From assembly GCF_000142905.1 (NCBI RefSeq), contig NW_013657663.1, positions 268,501 through 332,500 on the forward strand: a stretch of 64,000 nucleotides of DNA. Reading direction: 5' to 3'. The notes below the pieces were generated by a model. It was not told where the DNA came from. It did not search any database and worked only from the letters and a program-made list of their open reading frames with translations. Positions 53,201 through 63,100 of the stretch are shown here, in pieces; within the stretch, counting starts at the first letter, position 1, and each line of letters starts with the position of its first letter. Made by a program: the position numbers and the translations under genes. Source of the DNA: Thecamonas trahens ATCC 50062 (taxonomy: Eukaryota > Apusozoa > Apusomonadida > Apusomonadidae).

Positions 53201-55861
53201 GAGGTAGCGAACGCGGTCAGTGACGTTGAGAACATGGAACCAGGCGGCAATGGTCCGGTGTGCAAAGGCCATGCAGTACTTGAGCGGCGAGGTGTCACCA
53301 ATGTGAGCGAGAATGGTGAGGACTCGGACCACGTCCTTGTGCCGCATTGCCTTGATGAGCAGCCGGTAGTGGGTGAGCGACCAAAACAGGTCAAGTACCA
53401 GTGTCTCGGAGAACGCCGAAGCATCGTTCGAGTGCGAGCGGAAGAGGAGATAGATAACGCGCCGGAGATGAACAGCGACCTCGACCGGAAACTCAGCAGC
53501 AGCAATTGTGAATGCCCGAAGCGCCGGGTTCCGCGTCGCCGGCTCGCCAGTGAGCAGGTGAACTACTGTGGCGACAAGGCCCGATGCCACAGGCTCGGCA
53601 AGACGGTCCTTGTATCCCATGAGAAGGATGAGGGCCTGCAACGCGGTTCGCAACAGACTCTTGGTTCGGCTGGCAACGGCCGACGGTGGGCCGTGGAGCA
53701 CAACAGATGAGACGAGACTCCCGCGGACAAGCGCGTCGGAGAGAAAGACGGCGAGCTTGGCGACGTCGACAGAGACGCAGACAAACTTGTTCTCGAGCCA
53801 GTTGATTAGACCCGAGAGCGCAGTAGAAAACAAAGCCTGGTCGGTCTCGCTCGCCACTAGATCAAGAAGTACATCGTACACCGCGGACATAGGGAAGAGG
53901 ACGGCGCCGGTGTCGCGTGAACGGGTGGCGGAGACGGTGAACTGCGGGCACCGAGTGTTGAGCCACATCAGCTCGTAGGCGGCGTTCGACGACAGCGAGA
54001 GGAGGCAGGTGAGGATTTCGAGCCGAAGTGGCGCCAGCGCTGGTGCTGCATGACTGGGTGAGAGCATGCCGAGCATGACGTCCACGACCATGAGTCCCGA
54101 CTTTGTCTCGCCATTGGTCACATGGTCACCAAGGACAGTAACCAGGCCCGAAACAGCCTCGGGAACTACGCCAGCCGCGGCCACGCTCGCCATCAGCGAG
54201 ATGAGCGCCTGGGTGCACGCCAGCGGAATGGTTGGCGACGCAGCCTGAGTCACAGCAAAGTTGAGTGCCGCAGTTCCGATTCCTGTGTCGGCATCGACGA
54301 GGAGGACACCAAGCGCAGGCACGATGACCGTGTTGAGGAGCTCGACAAGATCATGCGCAGTGAAGGTGGCCGAGTAAACCTCAATAAGTATGTCTAGAAG
54401 CTTGGAGCGAACAGCAACACGGAGGTCGTGGACAAAGAGCGAAGTGAACGCCCCAAGGTCGTCTAGCCACGTCGGGCTGCCCGGCTGAAAGTGGTGCGAG
54501 GCCATCCGCAGCCGCATGACAGCAAGGACATCGACGGCCGGCTGAAGCGCGGCGTAGCTCTCGAGAACAGTGATGAGCTTGTTAGTCTCACCGTGAAACT
54601 TGCTCGCTTCGAGCAGGCGATGGAGCATGTGGAGGCACTGGACGACGGTATCGCGGAGCGAGGTCTTTCCGGTGTAATCCAGGAACGGATCGAGACCGCC
54701 AAGGATGTCGAGGATGAACGGCCACTCAATCCGCAGCTGATGACCGTACTTTTTGATGAGCCGGTGCATCGAGAGTGCGATCTCATATGCGATAATGTTG
54801 TGGTTCGGCTCGCATAGGACAGACATGGCGTGGGCAATAGCAGGAAGGATGACAACGTACGAGACGTGGGCGGTGAGGACCCGCTGCTTGCCCCATGATG
54901 CCATAGAGATGAAGAATAGCGCGCCACGGATGAGCCCGATGTCGGCGTCGGGGAAGCCTGGCTCGACGTCGCCAACAAGCGACTGCAGGGCATACATGGC
55001 AGTCTGGCCAAGATACGACTTGAGCATGCTCTGCATAACTTCCCATGAGTGAGTGGCAAAGACGTTGATGTTGACGATGCGGCAGAGCGCTGCGGTGTAG
55101 TCAGGCATGCAGGTCATGGGCACAGTCCCGTAGCGCACAAGCACATCAAGCGCATCAAGGCACCCACCAACCACCTCGGCAGAGTCGGTGACGTTGGCGA
55201 TGGCGCAGACAGACTTGACCAGCGGCGAGACTTCGGCCTCGGCGCGAAACACAATGTTGTTGTACTTGACTAGCCGGGCGACAAAGGCGATGAGGCGGAC
55301 GACCCACGCCTCGTCGGCGGTACTCTCGCCGAGCGAGTCGCGAGCGAGTTCGAGCCAGCTCAACAACAGCGGCGGAAGTGTGTAGTCGAGGCCGCAGAGA
55401 TGGCGACCGTCTGCGGTGAGCGCCACGAGAAGATCAAGGGCGGAAGTCCGGGCTTCCGACGAGCCGCGCGGGCTGCCCTTTGGGTCGACGCCGGCCGAGT
55501 CAGAGACAAAGGCAAGGACACGTGGGGCGAGGATGTGTGACCGGGCAGTCTGGTTTGCCAGAGTCGCAGCAGCAAGCGCAGCTGCGGCAGGGACCACCGC
55601 CGAGACGCCAGCACTCAGCATGCCGGATGCCAGCTCCCACAGCGCCGTAGGCAGTGGCGCAGGCAGGCGGAACCGCGTCGCGGCCTGGGCGAGGAGATCA
55701 AGGGCGGCCACGGCGTCGTCTCGCGAGAGCGAGGCAGTCGGTGACACCAAGAGCCGCACCGCCTCGCGGACGACAATAGCCACCGGGCTCGGGTCGAGCA
55801 GTGGTGGACTGGTTGGCGCCAGTACGCTCCTGAGCCTTTTTATGGCTTGGGTGGCGCTCAT
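50214..55861 (-). CDS. TSC2: Tuberin (TSC2)-like RapGAP-domain protein, about 1,882 aa, one frame break
   Basis: Tuberin is the GAP for Rheb and so restrains TOR complex 1. The 1,000-residue N-terminal half is alpha-helical HEAT-like sequence (start MSATQAIKRLRSVLAP), including VRLIAFVARLVKYNN, LRIEWPFILDILGGLDP and FTAHDLVELLNTVIVPALG, matching the DUF3384/tuberin order. A long Ser-rich linker follows, with an acidic run (IDDEDDDDEDDDDDDDAV, 51416-51480). The C-terminal RapGAP domain (about 1,600-1,860) carries VPTVNTHKIGLLYVAPGQ, YMRFLQSLGSFMSLRG, FHTTTLMPN and NKKRHIGNDYVTIVFNES; the GND asparagine, the catalytic thumb in this family, is present. The frames switch between 52812 and 52670 in the linker; one added base gives exactly 1,883 codons. 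Length is like human TSC2 (1,807). RalGAP-alpha is the main alternative. Confidence 0.87.
51416..51480 (-). repeat. GAC/GAT-rich acidic repeat in tuberin-like linker
   Basis: On plus a TCGTCATCTTCGTCG-like run; it encodes about 18 Asp/Glu residues in the serine-rich linker. Confidence 0.85.
52670..52812 (-). other. Frame break zone in tuberin-like gene
   Basis: The N-terminal frame runs to a stop at 52670; the C-terminal frame is open back to a TAA at 52812-52814. In the overlap the downstream frame reads RRKSRKSGSGRSGSRNSRG, serine-rich as expected for the linker. A single missing base restores the reading frame. The exact spot cannot be fixed, because the linker is not conserved; an intron with donor GTAACT was tested and no in-phase acceptor was found. 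Confidence 0.65.
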
Positions 55862-55971
55862 TTCCCTTGTGCGTGAGGTGGTTGGAGTGGGGAGGAGGTC
55901 GAGTTTGGGCGATCAAGTGTCACCGCGACGGGCTCGAGGCTAGTTCTGGTGATTGTAATGTAAGACTCACG

Positions 55972-57875
55972 CTACATCACGCCATCACGCCAACCACGAC
56001 ACGGACAGATTCGAGCCACAGTGAGACAACGTTGGAGACAGAGTTGATAGGTGATGTTGATGCGCGATGCGCGACGTTCAAAGGCATCGCGGATGGCCAT
56101 GAGGAGTGGTACCTTGCCGAACTTGTGGTCAAACTCGTAGTCAACCGAGCCAGTCGGGTATGTGATGGGAACTCGGATGAGGAGAGGCGGAAGGTGGATG
56201 TTGGTGATCTCAGCCCGGACCCAGAGAGCAACAAAGGCGGCGGCACGGCCGGTGCTATGGGCGGGAACGAGGCGGACGCCAAGCGCAGACTCGAGGGTGT
56301 CGATCTCGGTCTTGAGCGACGGATTGGCCAGGGCTAGGTCGGCACGAGAGGTGGCGACCGCCGGCAGGGGTGGAGCCGGGGCGGTGTGACTAGGAGGTGC
56401 GAGTCTGAGTGAGTGGGCTGGAGTCGAAGAAGTCGGGGCTGCGGGTGCTGAAAACGCAGCGGCAGCGCCACCCATGGCATGGATGGCCGACGGGCGCGGA
56501 GTCTCGGGGGAAGGGTGATCGTCGGCTGGGAGGAGATAGTGTGAGCCTTGAGCAAACCAAGACGAAAAGCTGGTGACAGCATCGAGTCTGTGGCCGATGG
56601 CCGGGCGGCTTCGACGTCGCGGGCAAGGTCGGCGTACGAGACATGCGCGCCCGAGTTGTAGGCCTGGCGTTTGGCAGGGCGGGTAAGAAAGGCGTTGTCG
56701 AGAGCAGAGACACGTTCGCGTTTGGAGCCAACACGATGGGCAGGCGGGGGACGAGCCAGCGCAGTACTAGGAAGATGAGACGATGACCACCACAAAGCCT
56801 TTGGGCGGCTCGAGGCGGGGTCGTCCGAGCGTTCCGCGGCGGGCGCGTTGGGTCGGTTGTGCGGGGACATGCGCTGCAGCGGTGGTGAAGTCGGCGAGGA
56901 GAGGGCTGAGGCCAGACTCGAGTCGACTGGCACATCACTAGATGAGGTGAGAAAGCCAGCCTCAAGTGAGCGGAGCGAGTCGCAGAGGGTGACGCTAGCC
57001 GAGCTGATGGCCGGAAGGTGCGAGGGGTTATTGAGGAGATGAGCCAGAGCGACGGTAGGAAGGACTGATGGCGACGATGTCGTGACTGCAGCGTCGCGGG
57101 TTGACTCGGCAGTTTTGGGCGGCTTGCCAGCCGTGGGAGGAGAAGGGTTCTTGCCCGCAGAACCACCGGAGCTGGCTGCCGTAGTGGCGGCGGACGACGC
57201 CTGCACTGGTGCAGGTGATGATGCTGATGAAGCGGCGGCCGTCAGCTGGGCAGGGGCGGCCGGCGGATTGGCCGAGATCGAGGCACTTGTACGAGACTTG
57301 CTCCGCTCGATGCTGCGGGCGAGACGGCGCTCCGAGTTGATGCGGCGGTTCGAGTCGACGTGGGCACCGCTGGAGGTCGATCCGCCGAACACGTTGTGGT
57401 AGGCATGAAAGTAGGTATCGACGGCGGTTTTCAGCGAAGCCTTGGCATGAGCTTTTGCAGTGCTGTCCAAGCCAGAGCTGCGGTAGGCGTTGTGGGCGGT
57501 TTTGATACTGCTGATGTAGGGGCCAAGGCGGGCGGACTGTTCGGGCGTCAGAGTACTCGAGGTAGCGGAAATGATGGTCAGCTTGATGTTCAAGGCGCCT
57601 TCGGTGACCTTTGAGTAGTACTGGCGGACGTTACGGGTGTATTGCTCTGGCGATGACGAATCTCTCAGGAGTGCCTTCTCCTTAACCATGGCGTCGTCCT
57701 TGGCCTTCTTCTCCAGCTGCTCCCTGGTCAGACACGGCTGCTTCTTCAAGCTCAACAACTTGTTCTTGGCCCCTGCAAAGTCGTGCAGTGCCCTAAAGAT
57801 GGTCTGGATAGCCTGCTGTCGAATGTGCTTGCTCTTCGCGACCGGCATGGTGTGCCACCAGTAGTTGGCTGACAT
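55972..57875 (-). CDS. MED15-like Mediator tail subunit (about 634 aa, one frame break)
   Basis: Mediator links activators to RNA polymerase II; MED15 is a tail subunit with an N-terminal KIX domain. Here the N-terminus (MSANYWWHTMPVAKSKHIRQ, then AIQTIFRALHDFAGAKNKLL and PEQYTRNVRQYYSKV) is helical and KIX-sized, followed by a long Ser/Ala/Pro-rich middle. The C-terminus has PPLLIRVPITYPTGSVDYEF followed by a helix (LLMAIRDAFERR) and YQLCLQRCLTVARI, like the MED15 C-terminal pattern of P-P-L-x-V-P-x-x-YP. The frames break at the C5 run on the coding strand (56506-56510 on plus); one more C gives ITLPPETPRPSAIHAMGG and 635 codons. Start at 57875; upstream codons are His/Thr-rich low complexity. 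Assignment rests mainly on the C-terminus. Confidence 0.62.
56506..56510 (-). other. Probable one-base undercall in MED15-like gene
   Basis: GGGGG on plus. Adding one C to the coding strand joins the two frames exactly at the run and avoids an Arg/Pro-rich junk tail in one frame and a missing start in the other. Confidence 0.7.
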
Positions 57876-58168
57876 GGAGTGGTGTGTGTGGGGTTGTGTG
57901 GTTGTGTGGTTGTGTGGGGAGTTGGGTGCTGTGGTCAGCCTGTGTGCTGTGGTCACGGTGAGTGAGTGTGAGTGTGTGAGTGAGTGTGCCAGTGCACCAG
58001 TGTACCCTTTGAGCACGAGTGTGACGGCGGGTGGTTTGGTTGGTGGCGGTCCAGACCACACACACACACAGACAGACACCGACAATCGAATTGGATCGTC
58101 TTTCGAGTTGAGCTGGCCTTGCCCCACTGCTTGTCACCACACCCCTCCTCTACCTCCCCCCCCCCCCG

Positions 58169-58585
58169 NNNNNNNNNNNNNNNNNNNNNNNNNNNNNNNN
58201 NNNNNNNNNNNNNNNNNNNNNNNNNNNNNNNNNNNNNNNNNNNNNNNNNNNNNNNNNNNNNNNNNNNNNNNNNNNNNNNNNNNNNNNNNNNNNNNNNNNN
58301 NNNNNNNNNNNNNNNNNNNNNNNNNNNNNNNNNNNNNNNNNNNNNNNNNNNNNNNNNNNNNNNNNNNNNNNNNNNNNNNNNNNNNNNNNNNNNNNNNNNN
58401 NNNNNNNNNNNNNNNNNNNNNNNNNNNNNNNNNNNNNNNNNNNNNNNNNNNNNNNNNNNNNNNNNNNNNNNNNNNNNNNNNNNNNNNNNNNNNNNNNNNN
58501 NNNNNNNNNNNNNNNNNNNNNNNNNNNNNNNNNNNNNNNNNNNNNNNNNNNNNNNNNNNNNNNNNNNNNNNNNNNNNNNNNNNNN
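58169..58585. other. Assembly gap (417 N) bounded by C runs
   Basis: N at every position. The left flank ends in a C12 run plus G, the right flank begins T then C14. Both ends stop in homopolymers, which probably caused the break. Confidence 0.97.
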
Positions 58586-58586
58586 T

Positions 58587-58600
58587 CCCCCCCCCCCCCC
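58587..58600 (+). repeat. C14 tract 42 nt upstream of the carrier ATG
   Basis: Directly follows the assembly gap, so the run may be longer than seen. Same position relative to the ATG as in the dynein, SET and GT77-like genes. Confidence 0.75.
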
Positions 58601-58641
58601 TTCCCCACACATCTTCACCGTCCACCGGTCGGCGAGTTGCG

Positions 58642-60084
58642 ATGGTAGACGTGGAGAGGGAACCAGGCGGCGAGGTGCGGCAGGACGGGGTGCGGCAGGA
58701 CCCGACGACGCGGCAGGCCCAGGCGCGGCGGAACGATGTGCAGCAAGACGAGGCATGGGCAGACGAGGCATGGGCAGACGAGGCATGGGAGCGGCATGCG
58801 GTGTGGGTATTCCAGGTCCTAGACGCCAACACCAAAGGCCGGGTCTCGTTAGGCGAGCTGGACGCGGCGTTAGCTCCTCACGCCGCTGCCCTGCCCGAGG
58901 CAGCGCTGGCCAAGGCTGGCGAGGTCGGAGTCGTCTACGGCGACGATGTGGAGCTGGATCTGGGCGGCTTTGTGGCGGTGATGCGGGCGGCGCGCAAAGT
59001 CGATGCCGACATTGTTGCCTTTCTGTACAACGTCTCGCGTGCGGCGCTTGAGCCGTGGGATGAGCAGCCGTGGTTCCACCAGAACCATCCACATCTGCCG
59101 CCGCGGCCGCTGCGGCACGGCGGCACAGTATCCGACGAAACACGCCGCGATGTTGAGCGGCGGAAGCGGACGTGGACTGCCATTGCGTCATCGCTGCTCG
59201 CCGGTGGCTGTGCGGGCGCTATGGCCAAGTCGGCTGTTGCGCCGCTGGACCGGACCAAGATCCTGTTTCAGGTCAACCATCCACGCTTTGCCGGTTCCCC
59301 GGGCGTGTTGGCCACGCTCAAGCAAATTGTGCGGCTGGAGGGCTTGCGTGGGTTGTACAAAGGCAACGGAGCGCAAATGGTGCGCATTTTCCCTTATGCT
59401 GCAGTCCAGTTCATGTCGTACGAGCAGTACAAGCGTATTCTGCTCGGCGGCGATGACTCGCCGCTGACCGGCTCGACGCCTCCGCTGGTCAAGCTTGCTG
59501 CTGGCGCGCTGGCCGGCATGTCCTCGGTGGTGGCAACATATCCACTGGATCTAGTTCGGGCGCGGCTCGCGTCGCAGGTTGAGGTCCATGCCTACACCTC
59601 GATTCGCGAGTGCCTGTTCAAGACTGCGCAGAGCGAGGGCATTCGTGGCCTGTACAAAGGCCTTTCGCCAACGCTAGTGGGCATTGTGCCTTACGCCGGC
59701 CTCTCGTTCTTTACCTTTGACACGCTCAAGGAGAAGGCACGCGAGCTACTTCCGGCTGGGCAGCCGCTCCCGGTGGTAGCCTCGCTCGCGTGTGGCGCGA
59801 TAGCCGGACTCGTCTCGCAGACCGTCACGTATCCGATCGACTCGCTTCGCCGGCGGGCCCAGCTGATGGGCTCACCGGTCTTTGCCTCGCAGTCGGAAGC
59901 CTTCTCTTCTCGAACCAAGCACATGTCAGCAACCATGCTCCTCTCGCACCTCATCAAGAAGGAAGGCCCGCTCTCGCTCTTCCGCGGCCTCTCCATCAAT
60001 TACATGCGTGTCGTCCCGTCGGTCGCCATCTCGTTCACGACCTTTGAGTATCTCAAGGCGCGTCTGCCGACTGATGCGCGGTAG
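58642..60084 (+). CDS. Mitochondrial carrier (SLC25) with N-terminal EF-hand-like segment (480 aa)
   Basis: Inner-membrane solute carrier. Three carrier repeats follow residue about 180, each with its P-x-[DE]-x-x-[KR] signature: APLDRTKILFQV, YPLDLVRARLAS and YPIDSLRRRAQL, together with GLRGLYKGNGAQMVRIFPYAA and GIRGLYKGLSPTLVG. The first signature and the RTKI-FQV context are like CoA or ATP-Mg/Pi carriers (SLC25A42, SLC25A16, SCaMC). The N-terminus contains a tandem DEAWA x3 (36-50) and an EF-hand-like loop, DANTKGRVSLGE (61-72), with Lys where Asp/Ser is usual at position 5. An N-terminal Ca-binding arm fits SCaMC transporters, so the carrier may be Ca-regulated ATP-Mg/Pi or CoA/ADP. The start at 58642 is the first ATG after the gap. 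Confidence 0.9.
   Translation: MVDVEREPGGEVRQDGVRQDPTTRQAQARRNDVQQDEAWADEAWADEAWERHAVWVFQVLDANTKGRVSLGELDAALAPHAAALPEAALAKAGEVGVVYGDDVELDLGGFVAVMRAARKVDADIVAFLYNVSRAALEPWDEQPWFHQNHPHLPPRPLRHGGTVSDETRRDVERRKRTWTAIASSLLAGGCAGAMAKSAVAPLDRTKILFQVNHPRFAGSPGVLATLKQIVRLEGLRGLYKGNGAQMVRIFPYAAVQFMSYEQYKRILLGGDDSPLTGSTPPLVKLAAGALAGMSSVVATYPLDLVRARLASQVEVHAYTSIRECLFKTAQSEGIRGLYKGLSPTLVGIVPYAGLSFFTFDTLKEKARELLPAGQPLPVVASLACGAIAGLVSQTVTYPIDSLRRRAQLMGSPVFASQSEAFSSRTKHMSATMLLSHLIKKEGPLSLFRGLSINYMRVVPSVAISFTTFEYLKARLPTDAR
58747..58791 (+). repeat. Three in-frame copies of a 15-nt repeat encoding DEAWA
   Basis: Unit GACGAGGCATGGGCA, the third ending in G (DEAWE). Copies one and two are identical, so this is a recent tandem duplication. 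Confidence 0.95.
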
Positions 60085-60139
60085 ATTCACTGTAAACGCG
60101 AGGACGTCAACGAGTTTGGGCGTGAGAGTTCCAGACTGG

Positions 60140-63100
60140 CTACTCGGCCGTAACATTGATGAGCGGCGGTGGGGAAGCTGCGGCGCGGTTGGCGGCACCA
60201 TGGCGGTTCTCGTTGGCGGAGCTCGACGCAGTGGTGGGCCGGCTAACGCCTCGGATCCTGCGCTTGCGCGGTGATGAGTTCTTGGTGCCGCGCTTGCGAC
60301 GGCGACGGCTGGGCGAGGCAGCGGCAGCGGCGGCGCGGGTGGCAGCAGCAGCAGCAGCAACGTTGGCATCCATGTCGGTGACCGAGCCAGCTGGACGCGA
60401 CGACGGACGAGCAGGCGACGATAAGGAGGTGCGGATCTTGCGGCGGCGGGTGTTGACCGACGACGGCTTGCGCGATCCGCGGCGGCGGCCCTTGGTCGGT
60501 GGTGCGGGGCCAGCGGCAGCCAGGTCAGCCGGAGCGGCGGCGAGGGCGGCGGCCTCGGCCATTTCGGCCTCGGCAGCGGCGAGGGCGGCGGTACGGGCGG
60601 CTTCGGCACGAGCAGCTACCGACATCGGATACCGTGGGAGCGGAGCAGCCTTGGCAGCGCGGCGGCGCTGTGCACGGGACATTTTGGAGCGACGTTTGCG
60701 CTGATCAGCCAGCGCCTTGACGGGGTCGGCAAGCAGCCGAGCTGTTGAGCCCGGAGCCGGCAGGTACTTGACGCAGTGAACATAGTCACGGTCTTGTGGG
60801 ACGAGAAGGCCAGCTTCTAGCACCGCCGGCTCGACATGGACGTCGTGGATGGCAAAAGTCTGCTGGATGCGGTAGACCTCCTCGTGCTGGCGCATGCGCT
60901 CCAGCGATGGGGCAGGCTCCAGCTCGGGCTGGCGGGCCCGCCGGCTTTTGGGCTTGCGGTTGCGCCCTGCCGACGACTGGCGCTTGCGGTTTGCCTTGGC
61001 CAGCTCGGCGGCGAGCTGGGCGGCTGCAGCGGGGCCGCCCTTGCGGGCGGCGGCCTTGGCCTTGCGGCGGGCGAGCCTTGCAGCACGCTTGGCCTCGCGC
61101 TCTTCACGCAGCTCCTGGATGTAGTCGGCGATGGCCGGCGGGACCGGCGGTGGGGGGGGATCGTGCGAGAGCGTTGCCGGTCGTGGAAGCGTAAACTGCG
61201 GCGGGGCAGACCACGCCGGCGGAACCGCGGATGCGTCCGAGCTTGCGGTCGAGGACTTGCGCCAACGATCTGAGCCTGTCTCGGGTCGTTGATGGGCGGT
61301 GCTTGGTCGCGAGTCTCCGCCGAGAATGTCGGGAGCATCTTGGGCCACGCCTTGTGCGCCGCGTGCAGCCGCGCCATGCTCGTAGGCAGAGAGTAGGACG
61401 CGGTTGTCACGGATGGCCTTGAGGACGGCATGCTTGCGGGCTTCGGGGTCACGATCGGGCGTGCGGGTGACAACCGGGCCTGTCGCCACCACCATCGGAA
61501 GCTGAGCATCGCTCGCTGCCTGGGCAGCCTGGGCGGCGTTCCAGGCGGCGGCGCCTTCGCCACGGAGCTCGTCGTCATCTGAAGATTCCGACGAAGCGAG
61601 ATCCTCGAGATTGGAAATGATGGTGACATGCTTGGCGGCGGCGGCATCGGTAGCGCGCTTATCGGACTCGATCGAGTTGGACGAGTCGTCGAAGAGAGTT
61701 GACTTGTCGTCGTCCGAGTCGTCGTTGTCGTCATCAAGCCTGGCTGGCGATGTTGCGCTGCCGGGTGAGTTGGTGGGGTGTGACTCGAACGATGCCTCGG
61801 GGCTCCGTGACCCGAATCGGCGGCGCTCTTTGAGCGGCGCCATGTCGTAGTCAAGCAGCGCCGGATCAGCTGGTTTCCACAGCGAGTGGGTGGCGCCGCC
61901 TGTCTGCGAGGCGTAGGTGTGGGACTCGATGCGTCGCATCGACTCTTCCTCGGCACGGGCGCGGGCGCGGGCAGCGCCTTTGGCACGCTGGGCCAAGTCG
62001 TTGAGGTACTTGCCCTGCTCGGCGTCGAGAAGCTTGCGGCGGAGCCAGGCCTCGTCACCGTCCTCTTCGTCGGCAGGTGGGTCGAAGACAGACGGGCGCA
62101 GCGGCGCAGTGGTCGGGCGCGCGCGCTGCTGACCGGTAGCAGCAGAAGCGTCCGACCGAATAGAGCGCGAGGCTGTGCCTGGCCGATGGCGCAGGGCAGA
62201 GGTAGCGGTGGGAGCGGGAGCGGCCGCGTTAGAGGCCGTGCCTGTAGCGGTAGTCCGGGCTTGTCGCTGCTTCTCGAGAGTGACAAGGAGATGCGGCGAA
62301 GGAGCGACGTAGGCGCCGGGCGGGAGCGAGCCCAGTTTCTGGGCAACAAGCAGCGAGGTGGCCGGAAGCAGGCCTGGGTCGTCGCGCATTGACGGCTGAG
62401 GCGGCGATGGGCTAGGCGGCTTGGGGTTGAGAATGGCTTCGCGCTGGAGGTAGGACGACATCAGGTTGCGCTGCTTGTAGTGCTTGAGCATGTCGTGGGC
62501 CGACTCGGCCTGTGGTGCTTCCCACGCAGCCTGATACTCGGATTGAGTCGAGGCGACAACGGTAGCGGCGGTGTCCCGGGAGGCCGACGCTGACCACGGG
62601 CGGGCGCGGAGGCGGAGGGCAGCGACCGACTTACGGTCGCGGCGGGCGGTCAAGCTGGGGCGAGCCGTGGCGGAGGCGTGGGCCAATGCCTCGGGCACGG
62701 TCGGCGGAAGTGGATGATGAGAGTCGCGCGGTGAAGCCATGCCGAGTGAGACGCCGCCGGTGGCCTTGATGAGCTCGTGCAATCTGCGGTCGTACTCGAT
62801 GTAGGTGGCATCGACAAGCGGAGCCGGTTTGATGCGGGCCGACGGGGTAGTGTCGTGCCGGCGGCGGACCATCGACGTTGACGCAGCATGGTCCACAGCC
62901 TCGGCCTCGTCCTGGGCAGCATACTCGACCGTAAACGAAGAGTCAAAGGCTGTCCGCTGGTCGCCGATTGCTGACCGGGCCATATTAGGGCGAACAATGG
63001 AGTCTGGGATGGTGAGCGCCGGCTTACCGAGAACATGGCTCTCAGCGGGGTGTGACGAGTGTGACGAGTGTGAGGAGTGGCCGGCAGCGGCACCCGACGA

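Larger units (their letters stand above)
57876..58641. other. Divergent promoter region of MED15-like and carrier genes, including gap
   Basis: GTGTGTGG-type TG/GAGTGAGTG microsatellites (57884-57990), a CA repeat (about 58058-58080), then C12 (58156-58167) and a 417-N gap. Open frames translated through the N run are artefacts. Confidence 0.7.

Noticed and set aside
51660-53207. 515-codon plus-strand open frame over the tuberin linker
   Set aside because: Arg-rich shadow of serine-rich coding sequence; no conserved motif.
57865-58641. Carrier frame extended through the N gap to 57865
   Set aside because: Depends on translating N as residues; the ATG at 58642 gives a complete protein.
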